DNA from: an uncultured Bdellovibrionales bacterium
GTDB lineage: Bacteria; Bdellovibrionota; Bdellovibrionia; Bdellovibrionales; UBA1609
Assembly (NCBI GenBank): GCA_937980625.1
Contig: CALJPJ010000246.1
Span: forward strand, 1-5,184
Length of the DNA: 5,184 bases
Reading direction: 5' to 3'
Below, piece by piece: positions 1-5,184 of this stretch. The first letter of the stretch is position 1, and each line of letters starts with the position of its first letter. Position numbers and translations under genes: made by a program. A model generated the notes under the pieces. It did not search any database and was not told the DNA's origin. It saw nothing but the letters and a program-made list of their open reading frames with translations.

Positions 1-931
1 GTCGGGGGTCAATTGGGTAGGCACCAAGGTGTGTTTGTCCAGGGGAGTCAGATTCGGAGTAAACATCTTCTAAAAAATGTGCATATTCATGTAATATGAT
101 GGAGTCATCAAAGTGATCAGTGTCTTTAGTGTCTGTGTCGCCATTAATTCCACCTAAAATAAACAAACGACTAAAACCTGGTAAATAAAAACTAAGGCCT
201 GATCCAGCATCACCTAAGTATGCATTAGGGTTGAACCCCTTTTCCCAATAAACATCAACCTTATTGGCGACAGTTAGATTTTCACAATTAATTACTTCGT
301 TCTCGCAATCAGATAATTCAGTATTTAAAAATTCATTTGCCTTAACAATTAAGTCCATAATATGAAAGGCGGCACCAATAATACTTCCTGTAGCTGGGGC
401 ATTAATATTGCCAATATTTTTTGTAGAATTAGGAATAAAGGATTTTGATATAGAGTAATGAATATTTTGTTCTGGCATATTTAAAACTGAGACTTTGGCC
501 ACTGAGTTGTTAGCTCTTGAGTTTATAGATACAGTATAAGTTTCAGAGCTTGCAGGTATTTGAAAACTAAAGTTACCTGAGCCGTCTGTGGTGGCGCATT
601 GCACTCGTGTGCCACTACTATTTGTTACAACAACTTCAGCATGGCGAATACTGACTGCAGGACTCGGATTACCTAAACCAGCACTCGTTCCAATATCAAA
701 GAGTTCTCTTTCTTGATAAGTCGCATCGCCAGAAATAGTGACAGGTGAACCTCCATAAGGTGTAGGTGTTCCGCAGTAAGCAGCTTCAGATGGTCCATCA
801 AATGTTGGGCTCACTCTGCCGTTAACAGAGTCAATGTAGGCTGTTTTATCAGTAACTATGCCACAGCTCACAGATAAGATACTTATGCAAATTAAGTTAA
901 TTATAAGAATTAGAGCTTTAAATAAAGGCAT
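1..931 (-). CDS. Predicted lipoprotein zinc metallopeptidase with carboxypeptidase-regulatory-like domain (3' part off the left edge)
   Basis: This is an open frame of 310 codons read leftward from the ATG at 931-929, with no stop before the window edge. An in-frame TAA at 949-947 and no other upstream start codon support this start, although no clear Shine-Dalgarno sequence precedes it. Residues 1-22 are a hydrophobic signal sequence ending in ILSVSCG. Cys23 is the likely lipidated residue; the box is imperfect because -3 is Ser. Residues about 95-140 (AEVVVTNSSG, TTDGSGNFSFQIP, YTVSI) read as a carboxypeptidase-regulatory-like beta-sandwich. Residues 281-285 are HEYAH, a zincin HExxH motif, followed by FLED and SESDSPGQTH. 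From memory, this matches bacterial gluzincin-like secreted proteins in which the next conserved block is a D-x-R...EGW segment carrying the third ligand; that block would lie just outside the window. C53, C112, C209 and C216 could form disulfides. The substrate is unknown. The metallopeptidase call is strong; activity cannot be confirmed on this fragment. Confidence 0.83.
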   Translation of the reverse strand, partial: MPLFKALILIINLICISILSVSCGIVTDKTAYIDSVNGRVSPTFDGPSEAAYCGTPTPYGGSPVTISGDATYQERELFDIGTSAGLGNPSPAVSIRHAEVVVTNSSGTRVQCATTDGSGNFSFQIPASSETYTVSINSRANNSVAKVSVLNMPEQNIHYSISKSFIPNSTKNIGNINAPATGSIIGAAFHIMDLIVKANEFLNTELSDCENEVINCENLTVANKVDVYWEKGFNPNAYLGDAGSGLSFYLPGFSRLFILGGINGDTDTKDTDHFDDSIILHEYAHFLEDVYSESDSPGQTHLGAYPIDPR

Positions 932-1125
932 ATATATGTATCGGTATTAAGGCCAGATAGTTTAGCAATTAATTAATATTTTTAAACACTTATGAAGTAT
1001 CTATTTGAGTCAGTTTTATTTTTTATTTAAATAATTTGTATAAATTTTTGGCGAACTATATTTTTTGTAGAGCTTCTAAAAACCATCATTAAAAAAATTA
1101 TAGTGCTTTTTACTTGAAACACACA

Positions 1126-1143
1126 AAAAGTGATTAAACTTTT
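1126..1143. repeat. Short dyad AAAAGT-N6-ACTTTT
   Basis: AAAAGT (1126-1131) and ACTTTT (1138-1143) are perfect 6-bp inverted copies separated by GATTAA. The arms are A/T-rich, so the RNA hairpin would be weak, and no T-tract follows an arm in a terminator-like position. The dyad could be a protein-binding half-site pair, or it may be chance in an A/T-rich region. Confidence 0.3.
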
Positions 1144-1152
1144 CTCAATGGT

Positions 1153-1182
1153 CTAGTTAAATTGGCTAGCCGACTAGTTAAA
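1153..1182 (+). repeat. Paired direct repeats CTAGTTAAA flanking the palindrome GGCTAGCC; candidate operator
   Basis: CTAGTTAAA occurs exactly at 1153-1161 and again at 1174-1182, a 21-bp period that places both copies on the same face of the helix. The perfect 8-bp palindrome GGCTAGCC (1164-1171) sits exactly midway between them. A looser third copy, ATAGTTAGA (1207-1215, seven of nine matching), lies 33 bp after the second. CTAG occurs three times within 25 bp. The arrangement is about 70 bp upstream of the operon's first start codon and looks like a binding site for a dimeric or tandemly bound regulator. I do not recognise the regulator. Confidence 0.45.
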
Positions 1183-1211
1183 AACCTAAAAGAGTGCTAT
1201 TTTTATATAGT
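1178..1211 (+). promoter_or_regulatory. Candidate promoter of the ftsEX operon
   Basis: The best -10-like element close to the operon is TATAGT at 1206-1211 (five of six consensus), overlapping TATATA at 1204-1209. Transcription from it would start near 1218 and give a leader of about 35 nt containing the ribosome binding site. There is no good -35: TTAAAA at 1178-1183 matches four of six but is 20-22 bp away, too far for an ordinary sigma-70 promoter. The second CTAGTTAAA repeat overlaps the -35 position, which would fit a promoter depending on a bound regulator. Low confidence. Confidence 0.22.
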
Positions 1212-1240
1212 TAGAAATTCTCAAGCAGCCTACAAACCTT

Positions 1241-1246
1241 AGGAAG
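1241..1246 (+). promoter_or_regulatory. Ribosome binding site AGGAAG that fixes a TTG start
   Basis: AGGAAG lies 6 nt before the TTG at 1253. It is a strong purine-rich Shine-Dalgarno match at good spacing. It decides the start of the small conserved gene, whose frame has no suitable ATG near its 5' end. Confidence 0.75.
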
Positions 1247-1252
1247 TTACTT

Positions 1253-1507
1253 TTGGAAAAAGGATTTAATACAGATTTAGAAGTGCAGGGTGGAGTGTAT
1301 CATGTACAAACTGAAGATTGGGGCAAATATAACCCATATTTAGTAAGTCGTATTTTTAAAAATGGAGCTGTAGTTAAAAGTATTAAAACTGGATATGGCG
1401 AAGTACTACCTTCAGGTAAAACTTCTAGTACAAAATTAATTAAATTAGCGATGAAAGTCCAGCATAATAAAATTCTAGACCTGCTTGTTGATGGTAAGTT
1501 GTTGTAA
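1253..1507 (+). CDS. Small conserved protein of unknown function leading the ftsEX operon
   Basis: This gene encodes 84 residues starting at TTG, supported by AGGAAG 6 nt upstream. The N-terminal block GFNTDLEVQGGVYHVQTEDWG (residues 4-24), then NPYLVSRIFKNGAVVKSIKTGY (27-48), and a C-terminal helix with MKVQHNKILDLL (67-78), resemble a small conserved-protein family I recall from myxobacteria and other former Deltaproteobacteria, annotated only as hypothetical. It has no signal peptide, membrane segment or cysteine, so it should be a soluble cytoplasmic protein. The first half looks like beta strands with glycine turns, and the end like an amphipathic helix. The stop is 9 nt before ftsE, so the two are almost certainly co-transcribed. 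A link to division or to FtsE is a guess from position; no catalytic motif is visible. Confidence 0.75.
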   Translation: MEKGFNTDLEVQGGVYHVQTEDWGKYNPYLVSRIFKNGAVVKSIKTGYGEVLPSGKTSSTKLIKLAMKVQHNKILDLLVDGKLL

Positions 1508-1516
1508 AATATATGA

Positions 1517-2176
1517 ATGATTACATTTTCACATGTTTATAAAACTTATCCGGGACCGAATCACGCATTAGTTGATGTTAATTTAAAAATTAGTCGTGGT
1601 GAATTCATTTTTTTAACTGGCCCAAGTGGTGCAGGTAAAACAACTTTTTTTAAACTCCTATCTGGTTTTGATAAGCCAACCAGTGGAGAAGTGGAAGTTC
1701 TTGGTGATAATGTTAACGGCCTTAGTATTAGTGCGATTCCAAATTTTAGAAAAAAAATTGGAGTTATATATCAAGACTTTAAACTCATTGATGATAAAAC
1801 AGTGTTCGAAAATGTTTCGTTACCACTCCGAGTTCAAGGGGCAAAAGATAAGTACATTCAAGACAGAGCTATGGATGTTCTAAATCAAGTCTCATTGGCA
1901 CACAAAAGTAAATCTTACCCGATGCAACTTTCAGGTGGAGAACAGCAGAGAGTGGCTATAGCTAGAGCATTGATTCATCATCCAAGTTTATTAATTGCTG
2001 ATGAACCAACTGGGAACTTAGATCCAGCTCTTGCAGAAGAAATTATGTCATTGCTAGAAAAAGTAAACGCACAAGGAACCACAGTTTTCGTTGCTACTCA
2101 TGATCTAGAAATGGTCAAAAGGAAGAATAAAAAACAAGTACAAATAAAAAAAGGTATTATTCATGAATTACTTTAG
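1517..2176 (+). CDS. ftsE: Cell division ATP-binding protein FtsE
   Basis: FtsE is the ATPase subunit of the FtsEX complex. In the cytoplasm it binds FtsX, and its ATP cycle drives conformational changes that control periplasmic peptidoglycan hydrolysis at the division septum. The full 219 residues match the usual family length. All ABC motifs are intact: Walker A GPSGAGKTT (35-43, Lys41), Q-loop Gln86, signature LSGGEQQR (138-145), Walker B LLIADEP (158-164, catalytic Glu163), D-loop near GNLD (166-169) and switch His195. The YQDFKLIDDKTVFENV stretch (85-100) is typical of FtsE as opposed to the related LolD and MacB ATPases, and the following ftsX settles the assignment. The ATG lies 9 nt after the upstream stop with no obvious Shine-Dalgarno sequence, suggesting coupled translation. 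The 3' end overlaps ftsX by 14 nt. Confidence 0.97.
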   Translation: MITFSHVYKTYPGPNHALVDVNLKISRGEFIFLTGPSGAGKTTFFKLLSGFDKPTSGEVEVLGDNVNGLSISAIPNFRKKIGVIYQDFKLIDDKTVFENVSLPLRVQGAKDKYIQDRAMDVLNQVSLAHKSKSYPMQLSGGEQQRVAIARALIHHPSLLIADEPTGNLDPALAEEIMSLLEKVNAQGTTVFVATHDLEMVKRKNKKQVQIKKGIIHELL

Positions 2177-3089
2177 ATTATTTTATGATCAATTAAAGTA
2201 CAGTTGGTCTAAAAAGCTAAGTTTGCAGCTAACAACCTTATTGGTTTTAACAGGATCGTTTTTGGTTTTAAGTTTAACGACTTTATTATTATCTAACTTT
2301 TTTTCAGTTGTTAACTCTTTTGGTGAAAAGTTAGAAGTGAGTGTATATTTAACTGATCAAAGTGTAGAAGAAGATAAAAGTAAAATTAATAAATTAATTA
2401 AAGACTCTAATTTATTTAGTGATATAAAATTTGTAGATAAAAAAGAGGCGCTAATTGAATTTAAAAATGCTATGAAAGAGCATTTACCAAGTTTTTTGTT
2501 GGAAGAAAAAAGTATTAATCCTTTACCATCAAGCTATGCTTTGAAAATAAAAAATGGATTTGCCACGGAGGCAGGGCTTGCAAAGATTAACTTGTTTGCC
2601 GATCAACTAAAGCAGCAAGTTGGCGTTGAAGATGTTTCATACGGACAAGCTTGGGCTGTAAAATATGCTTCGTTTTTAAAAACTTATAAGGCTTTAAGTC
2701 TTGGAGTAATTATATTTATATTATTAAGTATAGTTTTAATTATTGGCAATTCAATTAAAAGCTCACTTTCTCAGCGAAGAAAAGAAATTGAAGTACTTGA
2801 GTTGGTTGGAGCATCTCGATTGTATATTCGTATGCCTTTTATTATGGAAGGTGCATTTATGGGAGTTGTAGCTTCAGGGCTATCAATTTTAATTTCATAT
2901 TTAATTTATAATTGGATTATAAATGTAGCAAAAAATAATATGGGGGTATTAATAAATTTAAATAGTTTACACTTTCATAGTGCGTTACTTGTTTTGCTTT
3001 TGTGTATTGCTGGTGGGTTTGTAGGAGCAATTGGTGCAACAGTTTGTATTAAAAGAATGAATAGTGGATGGTCAGCTGTAAATGAATAG
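2163..3089 (+). CDS. ftsX: Cell division membrane protein FtsX
   Basis: FtsX is the membrane subunit of FtsEX, which transmits the ATPase state of FtsE to a periplasmic hydrolase activator. Its 308 residues show the family layout: cytoplasmic N-terminus, first membrane segment about 21-47, extracytoplasmic domain about 52-170, then segments about 176-197, 226-250 and 272-295. The loop begins with KLEVSVYLTD (56-65), the usual FtsX opening, and also holds LPSSYALKIK (121-130). RRKEIEVLELVGAS (205-218), on the cytoplasmic side after the second segment, is the FtsX/MacB-type permease motif. The start overlaps the ftsE end by 14 nt and a weak AAGG lies 8 nt upstream (2151-2154). The 3' end overlaps the next gene by 8 nt. 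The adjacent EnvC-like gene is the expected partner that docks on the extracytoplasmic loop. Confidence 0.96.
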   Translation: MNYFRLFYDQLKYSWSKKLSLQLTTLLVLTGSFLVLSLTTLLLSNFFSVVNSFGEKLEVSVYLTDQSVEEDKSKINKLIKDSNLFSDIKFVDKKEALIEFKNAMKEHLPSFLLEEKSINPLPSSYALKIKNGFATEAGLAKINLFADQLKQQVGVEDVSYGQAWAVKYASFLKTYKALSLGVIIFILLSIVLIIGNSIKSSLSQRRKEIEVLELVGASRLYIRMPFIMEGAFMGVVASGLSILISYLIYNWIINVAKNNMGVLINLNSLHFHSALLVLLLCIAGGFVGAIGATVCIKRMNSGWSAVNE

Positions 3090-4215
3090 ATTATTGGCTT
3101 TATTAGTTATTTTTCTTTACTGTAGTTTGTCATATTCAGAGGGCTCCGATCGAGCAAAAAAATTGAAAAAGAATTATATAATTACAAAAAATAAACTCAC
3201 GAATAGTGAGGTCTTTACGAGGAAAGTAAGTCACACTCTTACTCAAATTAATAAGCAAATGAGAAAGATACGTAGAAAAAAAAATAGCTTAAAATCTCAA
3301 TCACAGGGAAATAAAATAAAAATCAGTGAGCTTAATACGAAAATTGAAAGTCTTGAAAAAAGTATTGAAGATAGGCGCTCGCAAATAGCTAAGCAGTTGC
3401 GTGCAATGTACAAACTTTCAAATTTAAATCAGTTTATGTATATTCTTAATGCAAAGACTATTCATGAAATAGAGAGGAATTCAAAATATTTAAAAATGTA
3501 TTCTGAAGCTGACTACGAAAGAATTATTAGCTTTTCAGATGATATAAAAGAGTTAAACAAAAATAAAGTAAAATTAAATGAAAGAGTTGCAAATCTAGAA
3601 GTTATTTCGAGCGCATTAGACGAGCAGAACCACGACTTAAATAAAAAAATTAAATCTAAAAAAATATTACTCTCTCACTTAAGAAAACAAAAAAATAAAT
3701 ATTTTAAAAAATTATCAAAAATTAAAAATCAGAAAGAAAAAATAGTAATTAATGATAAAATTGATCATTTAAATGAAATTTTCGGTACAGATTTTTTTGA
3801 TAAGCGAGGGAACTTGTCAATGCCAGTAGCTGGTGTAAAAATTGAAAAATTTGGTGTAAATGTAGACGCAAAGTTTCGTAACAAGGTAAAAAATAACGGA
3901 ATATTTATTAAGACAAGTAAAAACAGATTAGTACGCAGTGTGCACAATGGAAAAATTAGTTTTATTGGAGAGCTCCGAGGCTTGGGGCGAGTTATAGTTA
4001 TTGAGCACGGTGATAACTATTATACAATTTATGGTAATAACAAAGATGTGTTTGTGAGCACTGGCCAGCAAGTTAAAACACATGACAAACTAGGAAGTGT
4101 TAACTTCTCACCTTACCATGGTGGGTATGGTGCATATTTTGAAATTAGATATTTCACAGAGCCTATAAACCCATCTAACTGGTTCTCGACGAATCAAAGC
4201 TTTACAAAACTATAG
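3082..4215 (+). CDS. envC: EnvC-like periplasmic amidase activator with coiled coil and degenerate LytM (M23) domain
   Basis: This is a predicted periplasmic activator of peptidoglycan amidases, recruited by FtsX. It has 377 residues (E. coli EnvC about 419). Residues 1-19 are a signal peptide with likely cleavage after SYS. Residues about 22-115 and 150-232 are Lys/Glu-rich coiled coil. The block between them (LRAMYKLSNLNQFMYILNAKTIHEI, 106-130, then YLKMYSEADYERI) is characteristic of the EnvC/PcsB hairpin. The C-terminal LytM fold spans about 246-368, with conserved VHNGKISFIG, LGRVIVIEHGDNYYTIYGN and YFEIR. The M23 zinc and catalytic positions are lost: His to Asn271, Asp to Phe275, YxH His to Asn319, and HxH to Gly350-x-Tyr352. 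The protein should therefore not hydrolyse peptidoglycan, as in EnvC. The target amidase is not in the window. The start lies inside the ftsX end, with only a weak GGATGG at 3066-3071. Orthology to EnvC, rather than another FtsX-linked M23-like factor, is inferred. Confidence 0.88.
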   Translation: MNRLLALLVIFLYCSLSYSEGSDRAKKLKKNYIITKNKLTNSEVFTRKVSHTLTQINKQMRKIRRKKNSLKSQSQGNKIKISELNTKIESLEKSIEDRRSQIAKQLRAMYKLSNLNQFMYILNAKTIHEIERNSKYLKMYSEADYERIISFSDDIKELNKNKVKLNERVANLEVISSALDEQNHDLNKKIKSKKILLSHLRKQKNKYFKKLSKIKNQKEKIVINDKIDHLNEIFGTDFFDKRGNLSMPVAGVKIEKFGVNVDAKFRNKVKNNGIFIKTSKNRLVRSVHNGKISFIGELRGLGRVIVIEHGDNYYTIYGNNKDVFVSTGQQVKTHDKLGSVNFSPYHGGYGAYFEIRYFTEPINPSNWFSTNQSFTKL

Positions 4216-4218
4216 GAG
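4214..4218 (+). promoter_or_regulatory. Ribosome binding site AGGAG overlapping the upstream stop codon
   Basis: AGGAG begins inside the TAG stop of the envC-like gene (4213-4215) and lies 5 nt before the GTG at 4224. It supports the GTG start of the protease gene and places reinitiation exactly where ribosomes terminate. Confidence 0.8.
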
Positions 4219-4223
4219 TAATA

Positions 4224-5184
4224 GTGTCACGATTAAGTAAAAAGAAAAAAAAGACGGTGATAATAACATTAATTAGCTCAATATTATTGGCATTAGTAAT
4301 GACATTTAGTTTTGTAAGTTTATCAGTTCATGCGAAAGACAGGTATATGAACTTACAATTATTCACAAGAGTTTTAAATTTAGCTCAAAAGTATTATGTC
4401 GAAAAGGTTGATTATAAAAATTTGATTTATGGTGGCCTAAAAGGAATGTTATCAGTTTTAGATCCACATACAAATTTTTTACCTCCTGATGTTTTCAAGG
4501 AATTTGAAAATGAAACGAGTGGAGAGTTTGGAGGAATAGGTATTGAGATTACTGTTAAAGATAGGATTTTAACAATTATTTCTCCCATCGAAGATACCCC
4601 TGCATGGAAGGCCGGTATTAAAGCAGGTGATAAAGTAATATCTATTAATGGTGAATCAACTAAAGGGTTTACATTAGTAGAGGCAGCTCAAAGAATGAAG
4701 GGCAAAAATGGTACAGTGATTAAGTTAGGTATAATTAGAGAAGGAGTTGATGAGCCACAAGTTATAGATGTTAAAAGGGGAGTAATTAAAATAAAGTCAG
4801 TAAAGTATACGAACTTGTCTGATGGTTATGCTTATTTTAAGATAACTAGCTTTATTGAAAACACATCTAACGACCTCAAAAAGTTTATAAAAAGACATAA
4901 AAAAAAGAATGGCTTTAAAGGTGCGATTATTGATTTGAGAAAAAATCCAGGTGGATTATTAGATCAAGCTGTTAAGGTGAGTGATTTGTTTCTGGATAAA
5001 GGAAATATAGTTAGCATTATTGGTAGAGACAAATCTAAAAAAGAAGTTAAAACAGCAACTCGGCCAAAGACTTATTTGGAGGTACCAGTAATAGTAATTA
5101 TTGATGAATACTCAGCAAGTGCCAGTGAGATTGTGGCTGCTGCATTAAAAGAAAACAAGCGAGCTGTGGTTCTGGGGGTGAGGA
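4224..5184 (+). CDS. ctpA: C-terminal processing serine protease CtpA, S41 family with PDZ domain (3' part off the right edge)
   Basis: This is a periplasmic tail-specific protease that cleaves near protein C-termini. Relatives control cell-wall hydrolases and envelope proteins. The window holds 320 codons from GTG, supported by AGGAG 5 nt upstream. Residues 3-10 are strongly basic (SKKKKK), 11-34 hydrophobic, and VHA (35-37) could be a signal peptidase I site; otherwise the segment is an anchor. The N-terminal region YGGLKGMLSVLDPHTNFL (69-86) is typical of the family. The PDZ domain spans about 96-186, with FGGIGIEI, the AGIKAGDKVISING loop and a substrate groove. The protease core includes GAIIDLRKNPGGLLDQAV (233-250) and SASASEIVAAAL (297-308), with Ser301 as the predicted nucleophile. 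The catalytic Lys, normally in a TFGKG motif just after the ALGVR-like VVLGVR, would lie immediately beyond the edge. It is the last operon member visible, downstream of the EnvC-like gene. Confidence 0.93.
   Translation, partial: MSRLSKKKKKTVIITLISSILLALVMTFSFVSLSVHAKDRYMNLQLFTRVLNLAQKYYVEKVDYKNLIYGGLKGMLSVLDPHTNFLPPDVFKEFENETSGEFGGIGIEITVKDRILTIISPIEDTPAWKAGIKAGDKVISINGESTKGFTLVEAAQRMKGKNGTVIKLGIIREGVDEPQVIDVKRGVIKIKSVKYTNLSDGYAYFKITSFIENTSNDLKKFIKRHKKKNGFKGAIIDLRKNPGGLLDQAVKVSDLFLDKGNIVSIIGRDKSKKEVKTATRPKTYLEVPVIVIIDEYSASASEIVAAALKENKRAVVLGVR

Larger units (their letters stand above)
932..1252. other. Divergent intergenic region, A/T-rich, regulatory
   Basis: These 321 bp separate the start codons of the leftward lipoprotein gene and the rightward division operon, so promoters for both should lie here. 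I see no convincing gene, RNA gene or intrinsic terminator. The left two thirds are very A/T-rich. For the leftward gene, the best hexamer pair I found reads TTTAAA (complement of 981-986) and TAAACT (complement of 959-964) with a 16-bp spacer; each matches four of six sigma-70 consensus bases, so it is weak. An isolated TATAAA at 1039-1044 (+ strand) has no matching -35. The right third holds the repeat cluster and the candidate operon promoter listed separately. Confidence 0.7.

Noticed and set aside
1064..1082. Hairpin TAGA-GCT-TCTA with T and A flanks, as a possible terminator
   Set aside because: The stem is four pairs plus three A-T pairs after a mismatch, with no G/C-rich stem. On neither strand does a T-tract follow the hairpin. 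No gene ends nearby.
1114..1140. Promoter pair TTGAAA (1114-1119) and TAAACT (1135-1140) on the + strand
   Set aside because: The spacer is only 15 bp and the -10 matches four of six bases. In A/T-rich DNA this is weak, so it is not listed as a feature.
1158..1176. FliA (sigma-28) like promoter: TAAA near GCCGACTA
   Set aside because: GCCGACTA (1169-1176) resembles the sigma-28 -10 element, but the TAAA is only 7 bp away instead of about 15. No TAAA lies at the right distance upstream.
1513..1542. Alternative ATG 4 nt before the ftsE start
   Set aside because: This ATG is in a different frame and meets a stop after nine codons. The ATG at 1517 gives the standard FtsE N-terminus MITFSHVYKTYPG.
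1626..1883. 85-codon open frame on the + strand
   Set aside because: It lies wholly inside ftsE in another frame, starting within the Walker A coding region. ftsE is unambiguous, and the peptide shows no recognisable pattern.
3765..3947. 60-codon open frame on the - strand
   Set aside because: It is antisense to the LytM domain of the EnvC-like gene, with no ribosome binding site context or family signal. It is explained by A/T-rich coding sequence on the other strand.

Overview
This is a low-G+C window (roughly one third G+C by eye) from a Gram-negative bacterium. Most of it is a cell-division and envelope operon on the + strand. The gene order (small conserved protein, ftsE, ftsX, envC-like, ctpA) and the divergent secreted metalloprotease with a carboxypeptidase-regulatory-like domain resemble Bdellovibrionota (Bdellovibrio, Bacteriovorax and Halobacteriovorax relatives) or other former Deltaproteobacteria. 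That placement is an inference from gene content and base composition. No rRNA or other taxonomic marker is present.

Layout. Positions 1-931 (- strand) hold the first 310 codons of a predicted lipoprotein metallopeptidase. It has a lipobox-like N-terminus, a beta-sandwich regulatory-like domain and an HEYAH zinc motif, and it runs off the left edge before its third zinc ligand. Positions 932-1252 are an A/T-rich divergent intergenic region. Here two exact 9-bp direct repeats, 21 bp apart, flank an 8-bp palindrome just upstream of the operon. Positions 1253-1507 encode an 84-residue conserved protein of unknown function, starting at TTG with a good ribosome binding site. Then come ftsE (1517-2176), ftsX (2163-3089), an EnvC-like degenerate LytM/M23 factor (3082-4215) and the first 320 codons of a C-terminal processing protease (4224-5184), which runs off the right edge.

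How it works together. FtsE (ATPase) and FtsX (membrane subunit) form the division-site complex. It uses ATP hydrolysis in the cytoplasm to control a periplasmic coiled-coil activator, here the EnvC-like protein. All five canonical M23 active-site positions are substituted in that protein, so it should activate an amidase encoded elsewhere rather than cut peptidoglycan itself. CtpA is a PDZ serine protease of the periplasm, and family members control levels of peptidoglycan hydrolases. The genes overlap or nearly touch (9-nt gap, 14-nt overlap, 8-nt overlap, and a stop codon inside the next ribosome binding site), which indicates one transcript with coupled translation.

The core genes are familiar. 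The least explained parts are the small protein leading the operon and the repeat/palindrome cluster in front of it. I saw no mobile element, CRISPR array, tRNA or rRNA.
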